64,000 nucleotides of DNA from Coralliovum pocilloporae (GTDB lineage Bacteria > Pseudomonadota > Alphaproteobacteria > Rhizobiales > Cohaesibacteraceae), in NCBI RefSeq assembly GCF_030845175.1, contig NZ_CP132542.1, forward strand, positions 2,825,501 through 2,889,500, read 5' to 3'. Positions 25,856 through 35,341 of this stretch are shown one piece after another. The notes under the pieces were generated by a model. The model saw only the letters and a program-made list of their open reading frames with translations, was not told the DNA's origin and made no database searches. Position 1 is the stretch's first letter, and every line of letters begins with the position of its first letter. The position numbers and the translations under genes are program-made.

Positions 25856-26845
25856 ATGACACGTCCGGTCCGCATTGATGGTCTGCAATATGCCAACTGG
25901 TCGGAAAAGATTTTCCGTCAGATGCAGGAGGGCGGGGTTGATGCCGTCCATGTGACCATTGCCTATCATGAGAATTTCCGTGAAACGGTCTTGAATATCG
26001 AGCAGTGGAACCGCTGGTTCGAGCAATACCCGGACCTTATCATGCATGGGCGGACCGGCGATGACGTGCGCACGGCCAAAGAAACCGGGCGCACGGCCAT
26101 CATCTTCGGGTTCCAGAACCCGTCGCCGATTGAAGATGATATCGGGCTTGTTGAAATCTGCCATACGCTCGGTGCCCGCTTCATGCAGCTGAGCTACAAT
26201 AACCAGTCACTGCTGGCGACGGGCTGTTATGAGGCGGAAGACCCCGGCATCACCCGCATGGGCAAGCAGGTTATTCGCGAGATGAACCGGGTCGGCCTTG
26301 TGGTGGATATGAGCCATTCCGCTGAGCGATCAACACTGGAAGCAATCGAGATCTCCGAGCGCCCGATTGCCATTACTCACGCTAATCCGTCTTTCTGGCA
26401 TGAAGCGCTGCGCAACAAGTCAGACGATGTGCTGAGGGCGCTCGGGCAATCCGGTGGCATGCTGGGTTTCTCGCTCTATCCTCACCACCTGAAAGGCAAG
26501 TCCGATTGCACGTTGCAGAGCTTTTGCGACATGATTGCCAGAACAGCCGAACTGATGGGTCCGCAAAACCTCGGGATCGGGTCTGACCTCTGTCAGGATC
26601 ATCCGGACAGCGTGGTGGAGTGGATGCGGGTTGGCCGCTGGTCCAAAGAAATCGATTATGGCGAGGGCTCAAAAGACAATGCAGGCTTTCCACCCATGCC
26701 GGACTGGTTCGAGGATAACCGCCATTTCGGCAATATAGAGCAGGGCTTAAGGGCGGCAGGCCTGTCTGATCAGGACGTGGCCGGGATCATGGGTGAGAAC
26801 TGGCTGCGGTTCTTTGACGAGAACTTCGGCCCGAGACAGGTCTGA
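25856..26845 (+). CDS. Membrane-dipeptidase-like (M19) protein lacking the N-terminal HxD
   Basis: A 329-residue amidohydrolase of the renal dipeptidase group. The N terminus RIDGLQYANW aligns with the family's DGHxD zinc motif but lacks both the His and the Asp of HxD. Later ligand regions remain: LVVDMSHSAE, AITHANPSFW, and LGIGSDLCQD. The missing HxD suggests a one-metal enzyme or altered chemistry. Similar M19-like proteins occur beside betaine-catabolism genes in Pseudomonas, an analogy only. The start has GGAG within the end of the preceding gene. Confidence 0.75.
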   Translation: MTRPVRIDGLQYANWSEKIFRQMQEGGVDAVHVTIAYHENFRETVLNIEQWNRWFEQYPDLIMHGRTGDDVRTAKETGRTAIIFGFQNPSPIEDDIGLVEICHTLGARFMQLSYNNQSLLATGCYEAEDPGITRMGKQVIREMNRVGLVVDMSHSAERSTLEAIEISERPIAITHANPSFWHEALRNKSDDVLRALGQSGGMLGFSLYPHHLKGKSDCTLQSFCDMIARTAELMGPQNLGIGSDLCQDHPDSVVEWMRVGRWSKEIDYGEGSKDNAGFPPMPDWFEDNRHFGNIEQGLRAAGLSDQDVAGIMGENWLRFFDENFGPRQV

Positions 26846-26931
26846 AACAGGCCCTAAACAGGCCTGATACAGGTTCCGGATAAACCGAAAGCGGAGCTTG
26901 TCCGTAACGATTGTGTAAGGGGAGGCGTATG

Positions 26932-28623
26932 ATGGCTGATGCTGATCACAAGACACCAATCCGGATTGCCCGACGCAATCCGGACAAGGTGATGCGGCTC
27001 AAGCGCCTTGGCTCCCTTCATCAGTGCCGTCTTTCCTTCATGCGGACCCTGCTGCGCAGACTGCGCGATGAAAACTGGCGGTTTGAACGCCTGCGGTTTG
27101 ACTTCGATGTAAGGGGAGAGGGAACGGCTGTCTATGCGGCCATTGGGCCGGAGCGCACCTATAGTCTTGTCTGTTTCGGGCATGATCTGCCCGCCGAGCA
27201 GCGCTCTGACCGGGTAATCGCGGAAGCCTGGGATTCCACCTTTACCCTGTTTGACGGCGTTCCGGATGATGCAGACATCGAACGGCTCCGTGCCAATGTG
27301 CCGAAACAGGAAGCCGGGCGGATTTCCGGTAAGGAATTGTCCCTGTCCCGCGCCAATCGGTCGGTCCGTCTGTTCGATGCTGTTGTCTCAGCGCTTGCGA
27401 ACGGGCGGCAGCCGGATCGGGAAGAAATTGAGGCGGTTGGCTATCTTATGCGGACAACGGCTGTGTACGGGTCCGGAAAGTTCGGCGCGGCAGACAGGCA
27501 GGCCATTGAAGACCGGCCCGAATGTCGCGGACCGTTCCAGATCGAAATGCTGTCCGTCTATCTGACACGAACCTATGTGATGGACCTGGTGGAACATATG
27601 GCCCGCCTCAGAGCACCGGAGAAAGCCGTTGTTCTCGAGCCGGAATTGCGTCGGGCCTTTGGTGTGGGCAACTCCACCGGGCTCGGCATGGCTCCCTTCA
27701 TCATCAATCACCCGAAACTGTTCAACAACTGGATTGCAGCACGTGAAGAGGCACTGGCACGGGTCAGATCATTGCCCGGGGCGTCGGAAGGTGAACGGTC
27801 CGATTTCCTTGAAAACCTGAAAAGAGCCGGGCGGATGGTTGCTCACTGGCAGTCCGGTCATCCACTGCAACTGGAGAAGATTGCTGATCTCAAGCAGGAT
27901 CTCAGACTGCTGGATGCCCATCTGGCTGATGAGGCTGTTCTGGATGCAGACTATCCATGGGATGCTCTTCATGTCTGGGCAGAGGAAGTGTTGTCTCTTG
28001 AAGGGCAGGAATTACTCGTGTCCCTGATGATGGAGCCTTACGGACATCTGATTGATGAGCTGACCGGAACCATGGCGGCAGATGAAGGCGGGTCGACCGT
28101 ATTGAACGGTGCAATGAGCATCGGTCATCTGCGCGGATTGATCTCTGAATTCTATGGCTGGGCGCTTGCTGTTGACTGGGAGGACCGCGGGGCCATTGCA
28201 CGGGTCTGGTATACCTCTGAAGAGAAGCTGGAGCCGCGGCTGGGCGAGCGTTTTGAGGAGCCGATAGAGGCCTATGAGCAGCCGCTTGCACCGGGTCGGG
28301 ACGTGGCGCGCCTGATGACAGCGCTTGAGGCCTGGGACTATGGCGAAACGGTTGCGGCCTTCCTCCTCAGCCATCCCGAACATCGGCACAGTGTCCGCCG
28401 GGTTCAACTGGCTGAAACACACGTTTATGCGGAAATCCGTGACAATACGATTTCTGCTGACCTGCTGCCCATCGATCTGCTGCGCTGCAAGCTGTCATTC
28501 TTCGGTGCCATCCATTTTGACCCGCGGTCTGATCGCTGGGTCCGGATCAACATGTTCAAGAGTGCACCATTCCCTCATGAGCTGCAGGCTCTAGGGGCTG
28601 ATGACTGGAGCTATTCTGCATGA
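26932..28623 (+). CDS. Conserved-looking protein of unknown function
   Basis: A 563-residue soluble protein. The ATG at 26932 is preferred to 26929 for spacing from AAGGGGAGG. No signal peptide or membrane segment is visible. It begins with a basic patch (RIARRNPDKVMRLKRLG), is rich in Glu, Arg and Leu, and has predicted mostly helical content. Segments such as EAVGYLMRTTAVYGSGKFG, GNSTGLGMAPFIINHPKLFNNWI and GALHFDPRSDRWVR-like text look conserved rather than random. It overlaps the DUF3726 gene by ATGA, so the two products probably work together. I do not recognise a fold. Confidence 0.75.
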   Translation: MADADHKTPIRIARRNPDKVMRLKRLGSLHQCRLSFMRTLLRRLRDENWRFERLRFDFDVRGEGTAVYAAIGPERTYSLVCFGHDLPAEQRSDRVIAEAWDSTFTLFDGVPDDADIERLRANVPKQEAGRISGKELSLSRANRSVRLFDAVVSALANGRQPDREEIEAVGYLMRTTAVYGSGKFGAADRQAIEDRPECRGPFQIEMLSVYLTRTYVMDLVEHMARLRAPEKAVVLEPELRRAFGVGNSTGLGMAPFIINHPKLFNNWIAAREEALARVRSLPGASEGERSDFLENLKRAGRMVAHWQSGHPLQLEKIADLKQDLRLLDAHLADEAVLDADYPWDALHVWAEEVLSLEGQELLVSLMMEPYGHLIDELTGTMAADEGGSTVLNGAMSIGHLRGLISEFYGWALAVDWEDRGAIARVWYTSEEKLEPRLGERFEEPIEAYEQPLAPGRDVARLMTALEAWDYGETVAAFLLSHPEHRHSVRRVQLAETHVYAEIRDNTISADLLPIDLLRCKLSFFGAIHFDPRSDRWVRINMFKSAPFPHELQALGADDWSYSA

Positions 28624-29285
28624 TTGACCAGACCATGATGGATCTTTCACTGGGAGAGTTCGAAACCCTGATCAAGCGTGCAGCCAAAGGATGCGGGCTG
28701 GGCTTTGGCGAAGCGGATGACATGGCGGCATCGGCGCGCTGGGTTATGGCACACCGGATGGCTCCGGCAGGGTTTACCCATGAGTTCCTCCAGACACTTG
28801 AGCGAACCAGTGCAGAAAGCCGCAGGCCGGTGATTTCTGCAGAGGACTGGGCCACAGGCTGGGTGGGCACAAGTGGTGTATTCTGTTCATTATCCGCCGG
28901 AATAGCCCTGAGTGATCGTGAAAATCTGATCCGTGCCGGGTTGAACCTTTCTCTGGACAATGTGGTGTCTCCGGTCTTCCTGCTGCCGTTTCTGGCAGGC
29001 CTTTCCGGCCGCACGGGCCTGGTGGTCCAGGCCTGCTGGTACGATCTGTCTGTCAGTCTGAACGGAAAAGAGGCTCTGATTGACGGCGACTCTCAGCACT
29101 TGATGGCATCTGCAGCTCCGGTCCGGCTCCAGTTTCTGGGTGAAGGCACTACGACCGGGGGCGTCCCTATGAAGCCGCATGGTCGTGCGGAATTGTCACG
29201 GGAGGAGCTGGCGGCTCTTCAGGCGCTCGCACACCGGACCTATGCTCCGGCAACAGAGGAATCCCGCCTGAAAGGTGCTGGATAG
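28620..29285 (+). CDS. DUF3726-like protein
   Basis: A 221-residue protein opening MIDQTMMDLSLGEFETLIKRAAKGCGLGFGEADDMA, which I associate with DUF3726. It has no signal peptide. Translational coupling by ATGA with the preceding unknown gene, and the following M20 hydrolase gene 78 bases on, place it in a catabolic operon. The biochemical role is not known to me. Confidence 0.65.
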   Translation: MIDQTMMDLSLGEFETLIKRAAKGCGLGFGEADDMAASARWVMAHRMAPAGFTHEFLQTLERTSAESRRPVISAEDWATGWVGTSGVFCSLSAGIALSDRENLIRAGLNLSLDNVVSPVFLLPFLAGLSGRTGLVVQACWYDLSVSLNGKEALIDGDSQHLMASAAPVRLQFLGEGTTTGGVPMKPHGRAELSREELAALQALAHRTYAPATEESRLKGAG

Positions 29286-29363
29286 AAGGCTGCTTTACAG
29301 CGCGGATCTTGCGTTTGTCGGTTGAGGCTGAAACAGTCATGAAAACATGACTCGGAGCCGATG

Positions 29364-30515
29364 ATGCAGCCCCAGACCCTTGAGATGATTTCCCGCCTGG
29401 TATCGTTCAACACCGTCTCCTCCCGTTCCAATCTGGACCTGATGGTGTTTGTCGAGACCTGGCTAGAGAGCCACGGTGTTGCGTTCCACAAGATCTTCAG
29501 CCCTTGCGGGGAAAAGGCCAATCTCTACGCCACAATCGGCCCGATGGTGGAAGGGGGCGTTGTCCTCTCCGGTCATACAGACGTTGTGCCGGTGGAGGGG
29601 CAGGACTGGAGTACCGACCCGTTTACACTTGTTGAGAAGGACGGACGGCTCTACGGGCGTGGCACATGCGATATGAAGGGGTTCGTTGCCCTGGCTCTGG
29701 CCGCCGTGCCGGATATGGTGAAAGCTGACCTGAAACGTCCCATCCATCTTGCGTTGTCCTATGATGAGGAGGTGGGGTGTACGGGTGTCAGTTCCATGGT
29801 GGAGGCCATGGCTGAAACACTGCCGAAACCGTCCGCGGTGATTGTCGGTGAGCCCTCGATGATGGGGATTGTCAACGCGCATAAGGGAATTGAGGCGTAC
29901 AGAACCCGCGTCACCGGCAGGGCAGCGCATTCCAGCCAGACAGATCGCGGTGTCAGTGCGGTCATGATGGCGTCCCGGCTTATAACCTTTCTGGATGACC
30001 TGGCTGAGGAATGCCGGTCGAATGCGCCGGAAGACTGTCCGTTTGAACCACCTTTTACGACCATACATTGCGGTGTGGTGAACGGTGGAACGGCGCTCAA
30101 CATCATCTCGGAGCAATGCGAGTTCCTCTGGGACATGCGGACCATTCCGTCTGATGATGCAGCCGTGCTGTATGACCGGTTTGAAGAGGAATGCGCTCGT
30201 CTGCGGACCCGGATGCAGGCCGTGGCACCCGAGACGGATATCATCACCGAGTCTCTGGCTGATGCACCGGCGCTTGGTCCTGAAACAGAAAGCGAGGCAG
30301 AGCGCCTCTGTGCATCAGTCACAGGGCGGAACAGCACCGGCGTCGTCTCCTATGCCACAGAGGCCGGACATTTCCAGCGTGTCGGGTTCTCCACTGCAGT
30401 CTGTGGACCCGGTTCTATCGATCAGGCCCATCAGGCTGATGAATTCATTACCCTCGAGCAGGTGCGGGAGGGGGAAGCATTCATGCATAAACTGATCCGG
30501 TCTCTGGAAGGATAG
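29364..30515 (+). CDS. M20 amidohydrolase, acetylornithine-deacetylase-like
   Basis: A 383-residue zinc hydrolase. Metal ligands and catalytic residues fit the ArgE/DapE family: His71 (GHTDVVPV), Asp103 (GRGTCDMKG), Glu135-Glu136 (SYDEEVGCTG), a GEPS segment and a C-terminal His (DQAHQADEFI). The ATG at 29364 gives better spacing from GGAG than 29361. ArgE releases acetate from N-acetylornithine. The catabolic setting here suggests another N-acyl amino acid or amide as substrate. Confidence 0.85.
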   Translation: MQPQTLEMISRLVSFNTVSSRSNLDLMVFVETWLESHGVAFHKIFSPCGEKANLYATIGPMVEGGVVLSGHTDVVPVEGQDWSTDPFTLVEKDGRLYGRGTCDMKGFVALALAAVPDMVKADLKRPIHLALSYDEEVGCTGVSSMVEAMAETLPKPSAVIVGEPSMMGIVNAHKGIEAYRTRVTGRAAHSSQTDRGVSAVMMASRLITFLDDLAEECRSNAPEDCPFEPPFTTIHCGVVNGGTALNIISEQCEFLWDMRTIPSDDAAVLYDRFEEECARLRTRMQAVAPETDIITESLADAPALGPETESEAERLCASVTGRNSTGVVSYATEAGHFQRVGFSTAVCGPGSIDQAHQADEFITLEQVREGEAFMHKLIRSLEG

Positions 30516-30616
30516 AGCTCTCTTTACGTCTTGGCTGCGTCACTTCGTCTTTTTAGCCATTCAAATGGGTCAGGTAGACTTTGATCAAGTTGTACCGATG
30601 ATTCCCTGCATATTCT

Positions 30617-30882
30617 AGGGTCAAGACACATTGCTCACGCCCATTCTGTTTATCAGGGAAGGGCGGAATGGACACAAACAGGAGCGCAGGACAGGTGGAC
30701 CCTATTCAAGCTGTTGTTTGTGGCCAGGCTGTGCTTCCCTGATGAACCCGAAGGGCGGGGTCATTTTACCGCCCGGCTTTGTTGGAGATCCTTGAAAACC
30801 AGAAGGTTTCCTGCGGACCTCCGCCGCGCCGGACAAAAAAATGACTATCGCAGAATGGACGTCAGCAATGAGTTTTGACCCT
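30617..30882. repeat. 266-bp element with terminal inverted repeats, family B copy 1
   Basis: The left end AGGGTCAAGACACATTG and the inverted right end AGGGTCAAAACTCATTG are near-identical and stay similar for about 30 bases (through CCATTCTG). The interior is the inverted homologue of 42669-42934, of the same length. It has no transposase gene. CTAG flanks both ends here. It lies between the M20 gene and nnrS. Confidence 0.88.
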
Positions 30883-30927
30883 AGGCGGTGCCGTTCAGGT
30901 GTGAATGGTATCTGACAGGAGTGCGTG

Positions 30928-32166
30928 ATGAGCAAGACAATGGTTCATGAGACGCGGAATACTATCCCGGTTCCGGTATTTCTCACCGAGGGGTTTCGCT
31001 TTTTCTTTTTGATGGCGGGCCTGTTTGGATTCCTGTCTGTGGCATTCTGGCTTGTCTGGCTGGCTGTTCACGCGATGGATGGTGTTGTTCCTGCGCCGAC
31101 AATTGGCATTGCGCCCCATTACTGGCATGCCCACGAGATGATCTACGGTTATGCGGTTGCTGTCATCTCGGGCTTTTTTCTGACCGCTGTGCCGAACTGG
31201 ACCAATTCGAAACCGGCCCGAGCCCTATTCGTCACCAGTGTCGGCATGGTCTGGCTGGCCGGGCGGCTCGCTGTCTGGTTCTCGGCCTCTCTGCCGCTGG
31301 AACTTGTCGCCCTTATCGACCTGGCCTTTCTGCCACCACTGGCGGCGCGGATTGCCTGGAATCTCAGACGTAATCCGCAACCACGCAATCTGGTTTTCAT
31401 TGGCCTCCTGGCAATTCTGTTCACTGGCAATCTGCTGATGCATCTGGGGTGGATGGACATCGTGGATTACGGAGCAGAGCAGGGTGCCCGTGTGGGTCTG
31501 CTGACGGTCTGTGGCATGATTGCCATTGTCGGTGGACGGATCGTCCCCGCCTTCACCCGTAATGCATTGCGCCGGATTGGTATTGAAGAGGCCGCGCGTC
31601 TGCCTGTGACCAACGAAAAGCTTGAGAAAGCCGGCATTCTCACGTCCATTCTGGTGCCGTTTCTGGTCCTGGCTGACCTGGGGGATCTCGCCGTCGGTTT
31701 CGCCGCGCTCGCTGCCTGTCTCGTCAATATGGTGCGGTTCTCCCGCTGGTGTTGGCGGGCAACACTGACGGACCCCATCCTGTGGAGCCTGCATCTCGGG
31801 TTCTTCATGCTTATCCTCGGCTATGCCAGTCTGGCGGGGGCATTGCTTCTGGACTGGCCCAATGAGGTTGCTGCTCTGCACATGCTGGGTATTGGTGCCG
31901 TCGGGGGCATGACCATGGCCGTGATGACCCGTGCCACTCTGGGGCATTCAGGGCGACCACTGAAAGTGTCACGCCTGACAGCCTGCGCTTATCTGATGAT
32001 CGCCATAGCCGCCCTTATCCGCGGGGTTCTGGTTGACTGGTTCCCTGGTGCCTATAATGAAATCATGCTGGTTTCTGGCGCGATCTGGCTGCTCGGCTTT
32101 GCCTTGTTTCTGGTCCGCTACGGGCCATTGCTGACCACCCCGCGACCGGTAACGGGCAGCACTTAG
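30928..32166 (+). CDS. nnrS: NnrS family membrane protein
   Basis: A 412-residue polytopic haem/copper-type membrane protein with about 12 segments. The ATG at 30928 follows AGGAG; the ORF could be extended one codon to a GTG. NnrS features are FRFFFLMAGLFGFLSV, the His cluster HYWHAHEMIYGYAVAVISGFFLTAVPNW, GRIVPAFTRN, and GIGAVGGMTMAVMTRATLGHSGR. NnrS proteins protect cells during nitric oxide stress or denitrification. A family B repeat ends 45 bases upstream of its start. Confidence 0.92.
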   Translation: MSKTMVHETRNTIPVPVFLTEGFRFFFLMAGLFGFLSVAFWLVWLAVHAMDGVVPAPTIGIAPHYWHAHEMIYGYAVAVISGFFLTAVPNWTNSKPARALFVTSVGMVWLAGRLAVWFSASLPLELVALIDLAFLPPLAARIAWNLRRNPQPRNLVFIGLLAILFTGNLLMHLGWMDIVDYGAEQGARVGLLTVCGMIAIVGGRIVPAFTRNALRRIGIEEAARLPVTNEKLEKAGILTSILVPFLVLADLGDLAVGFAALAACLVNMVRFSRWCWRATLTDPILWSLHLGFFMLILGYASLAGALLLDWPNEVAALHMLGIGAVGGMTMAVMTRATLGHSGRPLKVSRLTACAYLMIAIAALIRGVLVDWFPGAYNEIMLVSGAIWLLGFALFLVRYGPLLTTPRPVTGST

Positions 32167-32252
32167 ACTGCATATCCAATGGCTCGATAAATGGCTTCCA
32201 ACAGGGGCCGAACTGCTCTACCTTGCCCGCTCAAGAACAAGGGAGAGGCCTC

Positions 32253-33104
32253 ATGAGCAATCATCATATTCCTGAGGATGCCGCCGACAGGCGTGCCGTT
32301 GAACCTGTTATCTGCTATCCGGTCAACAGCCTCTCACCGCCGGATCTGGATACATATCGAACGCTGCGGGAAACAGCGGAAAAGACCGATGAGGTGATTG
32401 CTCCGCCACGGGATGCCGCCTGCTTCCGGGTGCCTGCCGGGCATTTCTTCCGCATCACATCTGTGGAAGGGCCGCAGGTAGGCGATCTCAACCTGTGGAA
32501 TGCCAACGATCTGAACGAGCGCTTCTATACGGGCAAGACCCGGGCCCTGCATGGAACCCATCTGACGGAAGGTCATCGGATGTGGTCATCCTTCCCGTAC
32601 CTCCGCCCCATGGCCACGATCACCGGGGATAGCTTGTCCTGGTACGGCTTTGATGAGTTCGGCGGCGGTGTTCATGATGTGATCGGTACGCGCTGCGATC
32701 CCTACACCAACAACCTGCTGTCCGGCGGACATTACCATCATTGCTGTCATTCCAACCTGATCCGGGCCCTTTCTGAGGAAACCGGCCTGTCGCCGGATGA
32801 GGCCGAACCCTATGTGCATGACGTGCTGAACGTCTTCATGTGTACCGGGTTTACCCGTGACACTCATCAGTATTTCATGAAAGCCAGCCCGGTCAGGCCG
32901 GGGGATTATCTGGAATTCTTTGCAGAGATTGACCTTCTGGGCGCTCTTTCTGCCTGTCCGGGCGGTGATTGCAGCAGCGAACATTCAAGTGACACCGCCG
33001 CCTGTTACCCGCTCAAGATCGAGGTCTTTTCACCCTCTGATGCCGCCCTGAAAGACTGGTCATCTCCGGCTGTGAACGGGTATGACCGGAGCCATGGACT
33101 GTAA
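32253..33104 (+). CDS. DUF1989, urea-carboxylase-associated family protein
   Basis: A 283-residue protein; the ATG at 32253 follows GGGAGAGG. Family signs are VPAGHFFRITSVEGPQVGDLNLWNANDLNE, LHGTHLTEGHRMWSSFPYLRPM and a Cys/His cluster GGHYHHCCHSN. DUF1989 proteins occur beside urea carboxylase and allophanate hydrolase. No such genes are in this window, so this copy probably serves another nitrogen compound. A terminator follows 4 bases after the stop. Confidence 0.82.
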   Translation: MSNHHIPEDAADRRAVEPVICYPVNSLSPPDLDTYRTLRETAEKTDEVIAPPRDAACFRVPAGHFFRITSVEGPQVGDLNLWNANDLNERFYTGKTRALHGTHLTEGHRMWSSFPYLRPMATITGDSLSWYGFDEFGGGVHDVIGTRCDPYTNNLLSGGHYHHCCHSNLIRALSEETGLSPDEAEPYVHDVLNVFMCTGFTRDTHQYFMKASPVRPGDYLEFFAEIDLLGALSACPGGDCSSEHSSDTAACYPLKIEVFSPSDAALKDWSSPAVNGYDRSHGL

Positions 33105-33108
33105 AAAA

Positions 33109-33135
33109 GGGGCCCTTGAAAGGGCCCCGATCTTT
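33109..33135 (+). terminator. Rho-independent terminator
   Basis: A perfect palindrome GGGGCCCTTGAAAGGGCCCC at 33109-33128 is followed by GATCTTTT. It lies between the convergent DUF1989 and chemoreceptor genes. Confidence 0.9.
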
Positions 33136-33152
33136 TGTCCTGAAGTCTGGCT

Positions 33153-34847
33153 TTAAGCTGCTGACTGGGCCTTGACCTCGGTCAGGAAGCCGTTGACCTG
33201 ATTGCGCAGAGTGTCTGCCTGTTGCTGTAAGTCGACAGACGACTGATTGACCATTTCGGCAGTTTCTCCGGTATGTCGTGCCGCATCGGTCACATGAACG
33301 ATACTGGATGAAACTTCCTGTGTGCCCTGCGATGCCTGGGTCACATTGGTTGCGATTTCCTGGGTAGCCATACGCTGCTGGTCGACTGCTGTGGCAATCT
33401 GCGCGGAAATTCCTGAAAGCTGTTCAATCGTGGCAGAGATGGAACCGATGGCTTCGACCGCATGATCGGTCTCGTTCTGGATGTCTGAAATCTGTTTATC
33501 GATTTCTTCTGTGGCCCTTGAGGTCTGGCTCGCCAGCTCTTTCACTTCTGATGCAACAACGGCAAAGCCGCGCCCCGCTTCTCCGGCTCTTGCAGCCTCG
33601 ATGGTTGCGTTCAGCGCCAGAAGATTGGTCTGTTCGGCGATGTCCTGAATGAGAGACACCACATCGCTGATCTGCTTGGCGGATTCTGCCAGACGGCCGA
33701 CCCGGTCATTGGTGGCGTTGGCTTCACCAGACGCCTGCATGGCCATGCCGTTTGACGTCTCTACCTGCCGGGCCACTTCTGCGACAGAGGCAGCCAGCTC
33801 TTCGGCTGCGGAGGCGACGGCTTCCACATTGGCGGAGGCCTGTTCGAGATCAGCTGCAACCTGCACAGTCTGTGCCGATGTGCTTTGGGCTGTCTGGCTC
33901 ATGCCTTCTGACGCCCCGTGCAGCTGGTTAGCCGAGTGCGAAACCGTTGCCAGCATATCCGTAATTGTCTGGTCAAACTGATGACACAGGCTTTGAACCT
34001 TCTCGCCGCGGGCGAGGGCCTGTTCCTGCTGGGCTTTCTGATTGGCCACCAGGCCTCTGCGGCTTTGCTCGTTCTCAACAAAGACAGTCATGGCCTTGGC
34101 CATGGCACCGACTTCATCACCGCGGTCGGCACCGTCTACTGTGATATCGCAATTGCCGTCTGCAAGGTCACCCATATTGGTCACCAATCCGGCAATCGGC
34201 CTGTTGATCGAGCGGATAATGCCATAGGCAATGACACCTGAAACCAGTAGGCCGATAAGACTGACGATGATAACAAGCTCAGCCTGGTTCCAGAATTCAG
34301 CCTGCAGATCGTCAATGTAGACCCCTGTGCCAACCATCCATTGCCAGGCGGGAATGCCTTCAGACCAGCTGATCTTGTCAAACTCGCCCTCAAGGCCGGG
34401 CTTCGGCCACACGTAACTGACAGCACCGCCGCCATTGCGGGCCTGTGTGATCATTTCTTCAATCAGCTTAACGCCGTTCTTGTCTTTCAGGTGGATGATA
34501 TTTTTTCCGACCAGTTCAGGCTTGACCGGATGGACCTGAGTGGTTCCTGTCCAGTCATAGATGAAGAGATAACCGGTTCCGCCATCAAAGCGCATGGCAT
34601 TGACCGCGCTTTTGGCCTGGTGCTGTGCCTGTTCTCTTGTGAGTTCCCCGGCACGCTCTCGTTCTTGATAGTCTTCGATAATGGTCTTTGCCGAGTTCGT
34701 AATGTGCTTGATGCTTGCAAGACGCTCTGCGTTCATAACGGAACGCAGCTCAGAGAGATTAAGGGTTGCCAAGGACAGGGTGAAGAGAAAGACCACGATC
34801 GTCGGGATGGCGATCTTCCATGCGAGAGGGAGCTTTGAGAGGAACAT
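33153..34847 (-). CDS. Methyl-accepting chemotaxis protein with single CACHE sensor
   Basis: A 564-residue receptor. A first membrane segment (about 10-30) leads to a single CACHE domain of about 150 residues ([30 protein letters not shown], then [13 protein letters not shown]), a second membrane segment near 190-210, HAMP ([17 protein letters not shown]) and the signalling domain with tip [20 protein letters not shown]. sCACHE_2 sensors bind small acids. It is transcribed away from the BCCT gene with a long AT-rich spacer between them. Confidence 0.93.
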   Translation of the reverse strand: MFLSKLPLAWKIAIPTIVVFLFTLSLATLNLSELRSVMNAERLASIKHITNSAKTIIEDYQERERAGELTREQAQHQAKSAVNAMRFDGGTGYLFIYDWTGTTQVHPVKPELVGKNIIHLKDKNGVKLIEEMITQARNGGGAVSYVWPKPGLEGEFDKISWSEGIPAWQWMVGTGVYIDDLQAEFWNQAELVIIVSLIGLLVSGVIAYGIIRSINRPIAGLVTNMGDLADGNCDITVDGADRGDEVGAMAKAMTVFVENEQSRRGLVANQKAQQEQALARGEKVQSLCHQFDQTITDMLATVSHSANQLHGASEGMSQTAQSTSAQTVQVAADLEQASANVEAVASAAEELAASVAEVARQVETSNGMAMQASGEANATNDRVGRLAESAKQISDVVSLIQDIAEQTNLLALNATIEAARAGEAGRGFAVVASEVKELASQTSRATEEIDKQISDIQNETDHAVEAIGSISATIEQLSGISAQIATAVDQQRMATQEIATNVTQASQGTQEVSSSIVHVTDAARHTGETAEMVNQSSVDLQQQADTLRNQVNGFLTEVKAQSAA

Positions 34848-35341
34848 TTTACTTGCGCCATTTGAGTTTCTGACGGTGTGGTAATGTCCTCTTATATTTA
34901 TAATATACTGTTAATTTGAGGGGTCTAGATTTAGATATATTTGTTATTAGTGTAATTACTTATTTTTAGAGCTGTTTCAATTATCTGTATATAAGTATTT
35001 ATATTGATATAATGTGTTTCAGTGCTTGTCTTTTGCTGTTCGTGCATCACGGCAATCCCATCATCGTTTCTATCTGGCCAACAGGTCAGATGAATGAAAT
35101 CGGCATGGCAGATTTCATGGATAAAAATCCTCCCGAGTAAATTTCATAATCAACCATTTGACAGATCGGTAACTCCGTTTATTCGCCCCGAGAGGGGCGG
35201 TTAATGTAAGTAATTATCATTTTGATTCGACATTCGTATAATAAGCCCAATAATAGATGGTCGAGTTTCTGGGGAAAAGCTGGGGAGGTTTATTCAGCAA
35301 GCAGAATGAATACAATTTGTACAGACTGTTAGGGAGGCGTT
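34848..35341. other. AT-rich divergent intergenic region
   Basis: Nearly 500 bases between the chemoreceptor and the BCCT gene. It is strongly AT-rich from about 34880 to 35020 and contains a small GCCCCGAGAGGGGC hairpin near 35186. It must carry both promoters. I see no gene or known RNA. Confidence 0.4.

Noticed and set aside
30702-30935. ORFs inside the family B repeats (also 42514-42849) with similar translations
   Set aside because: The similarity follows from near-identity of the DNA elements. The frames extend past the element ends and have no start signals.
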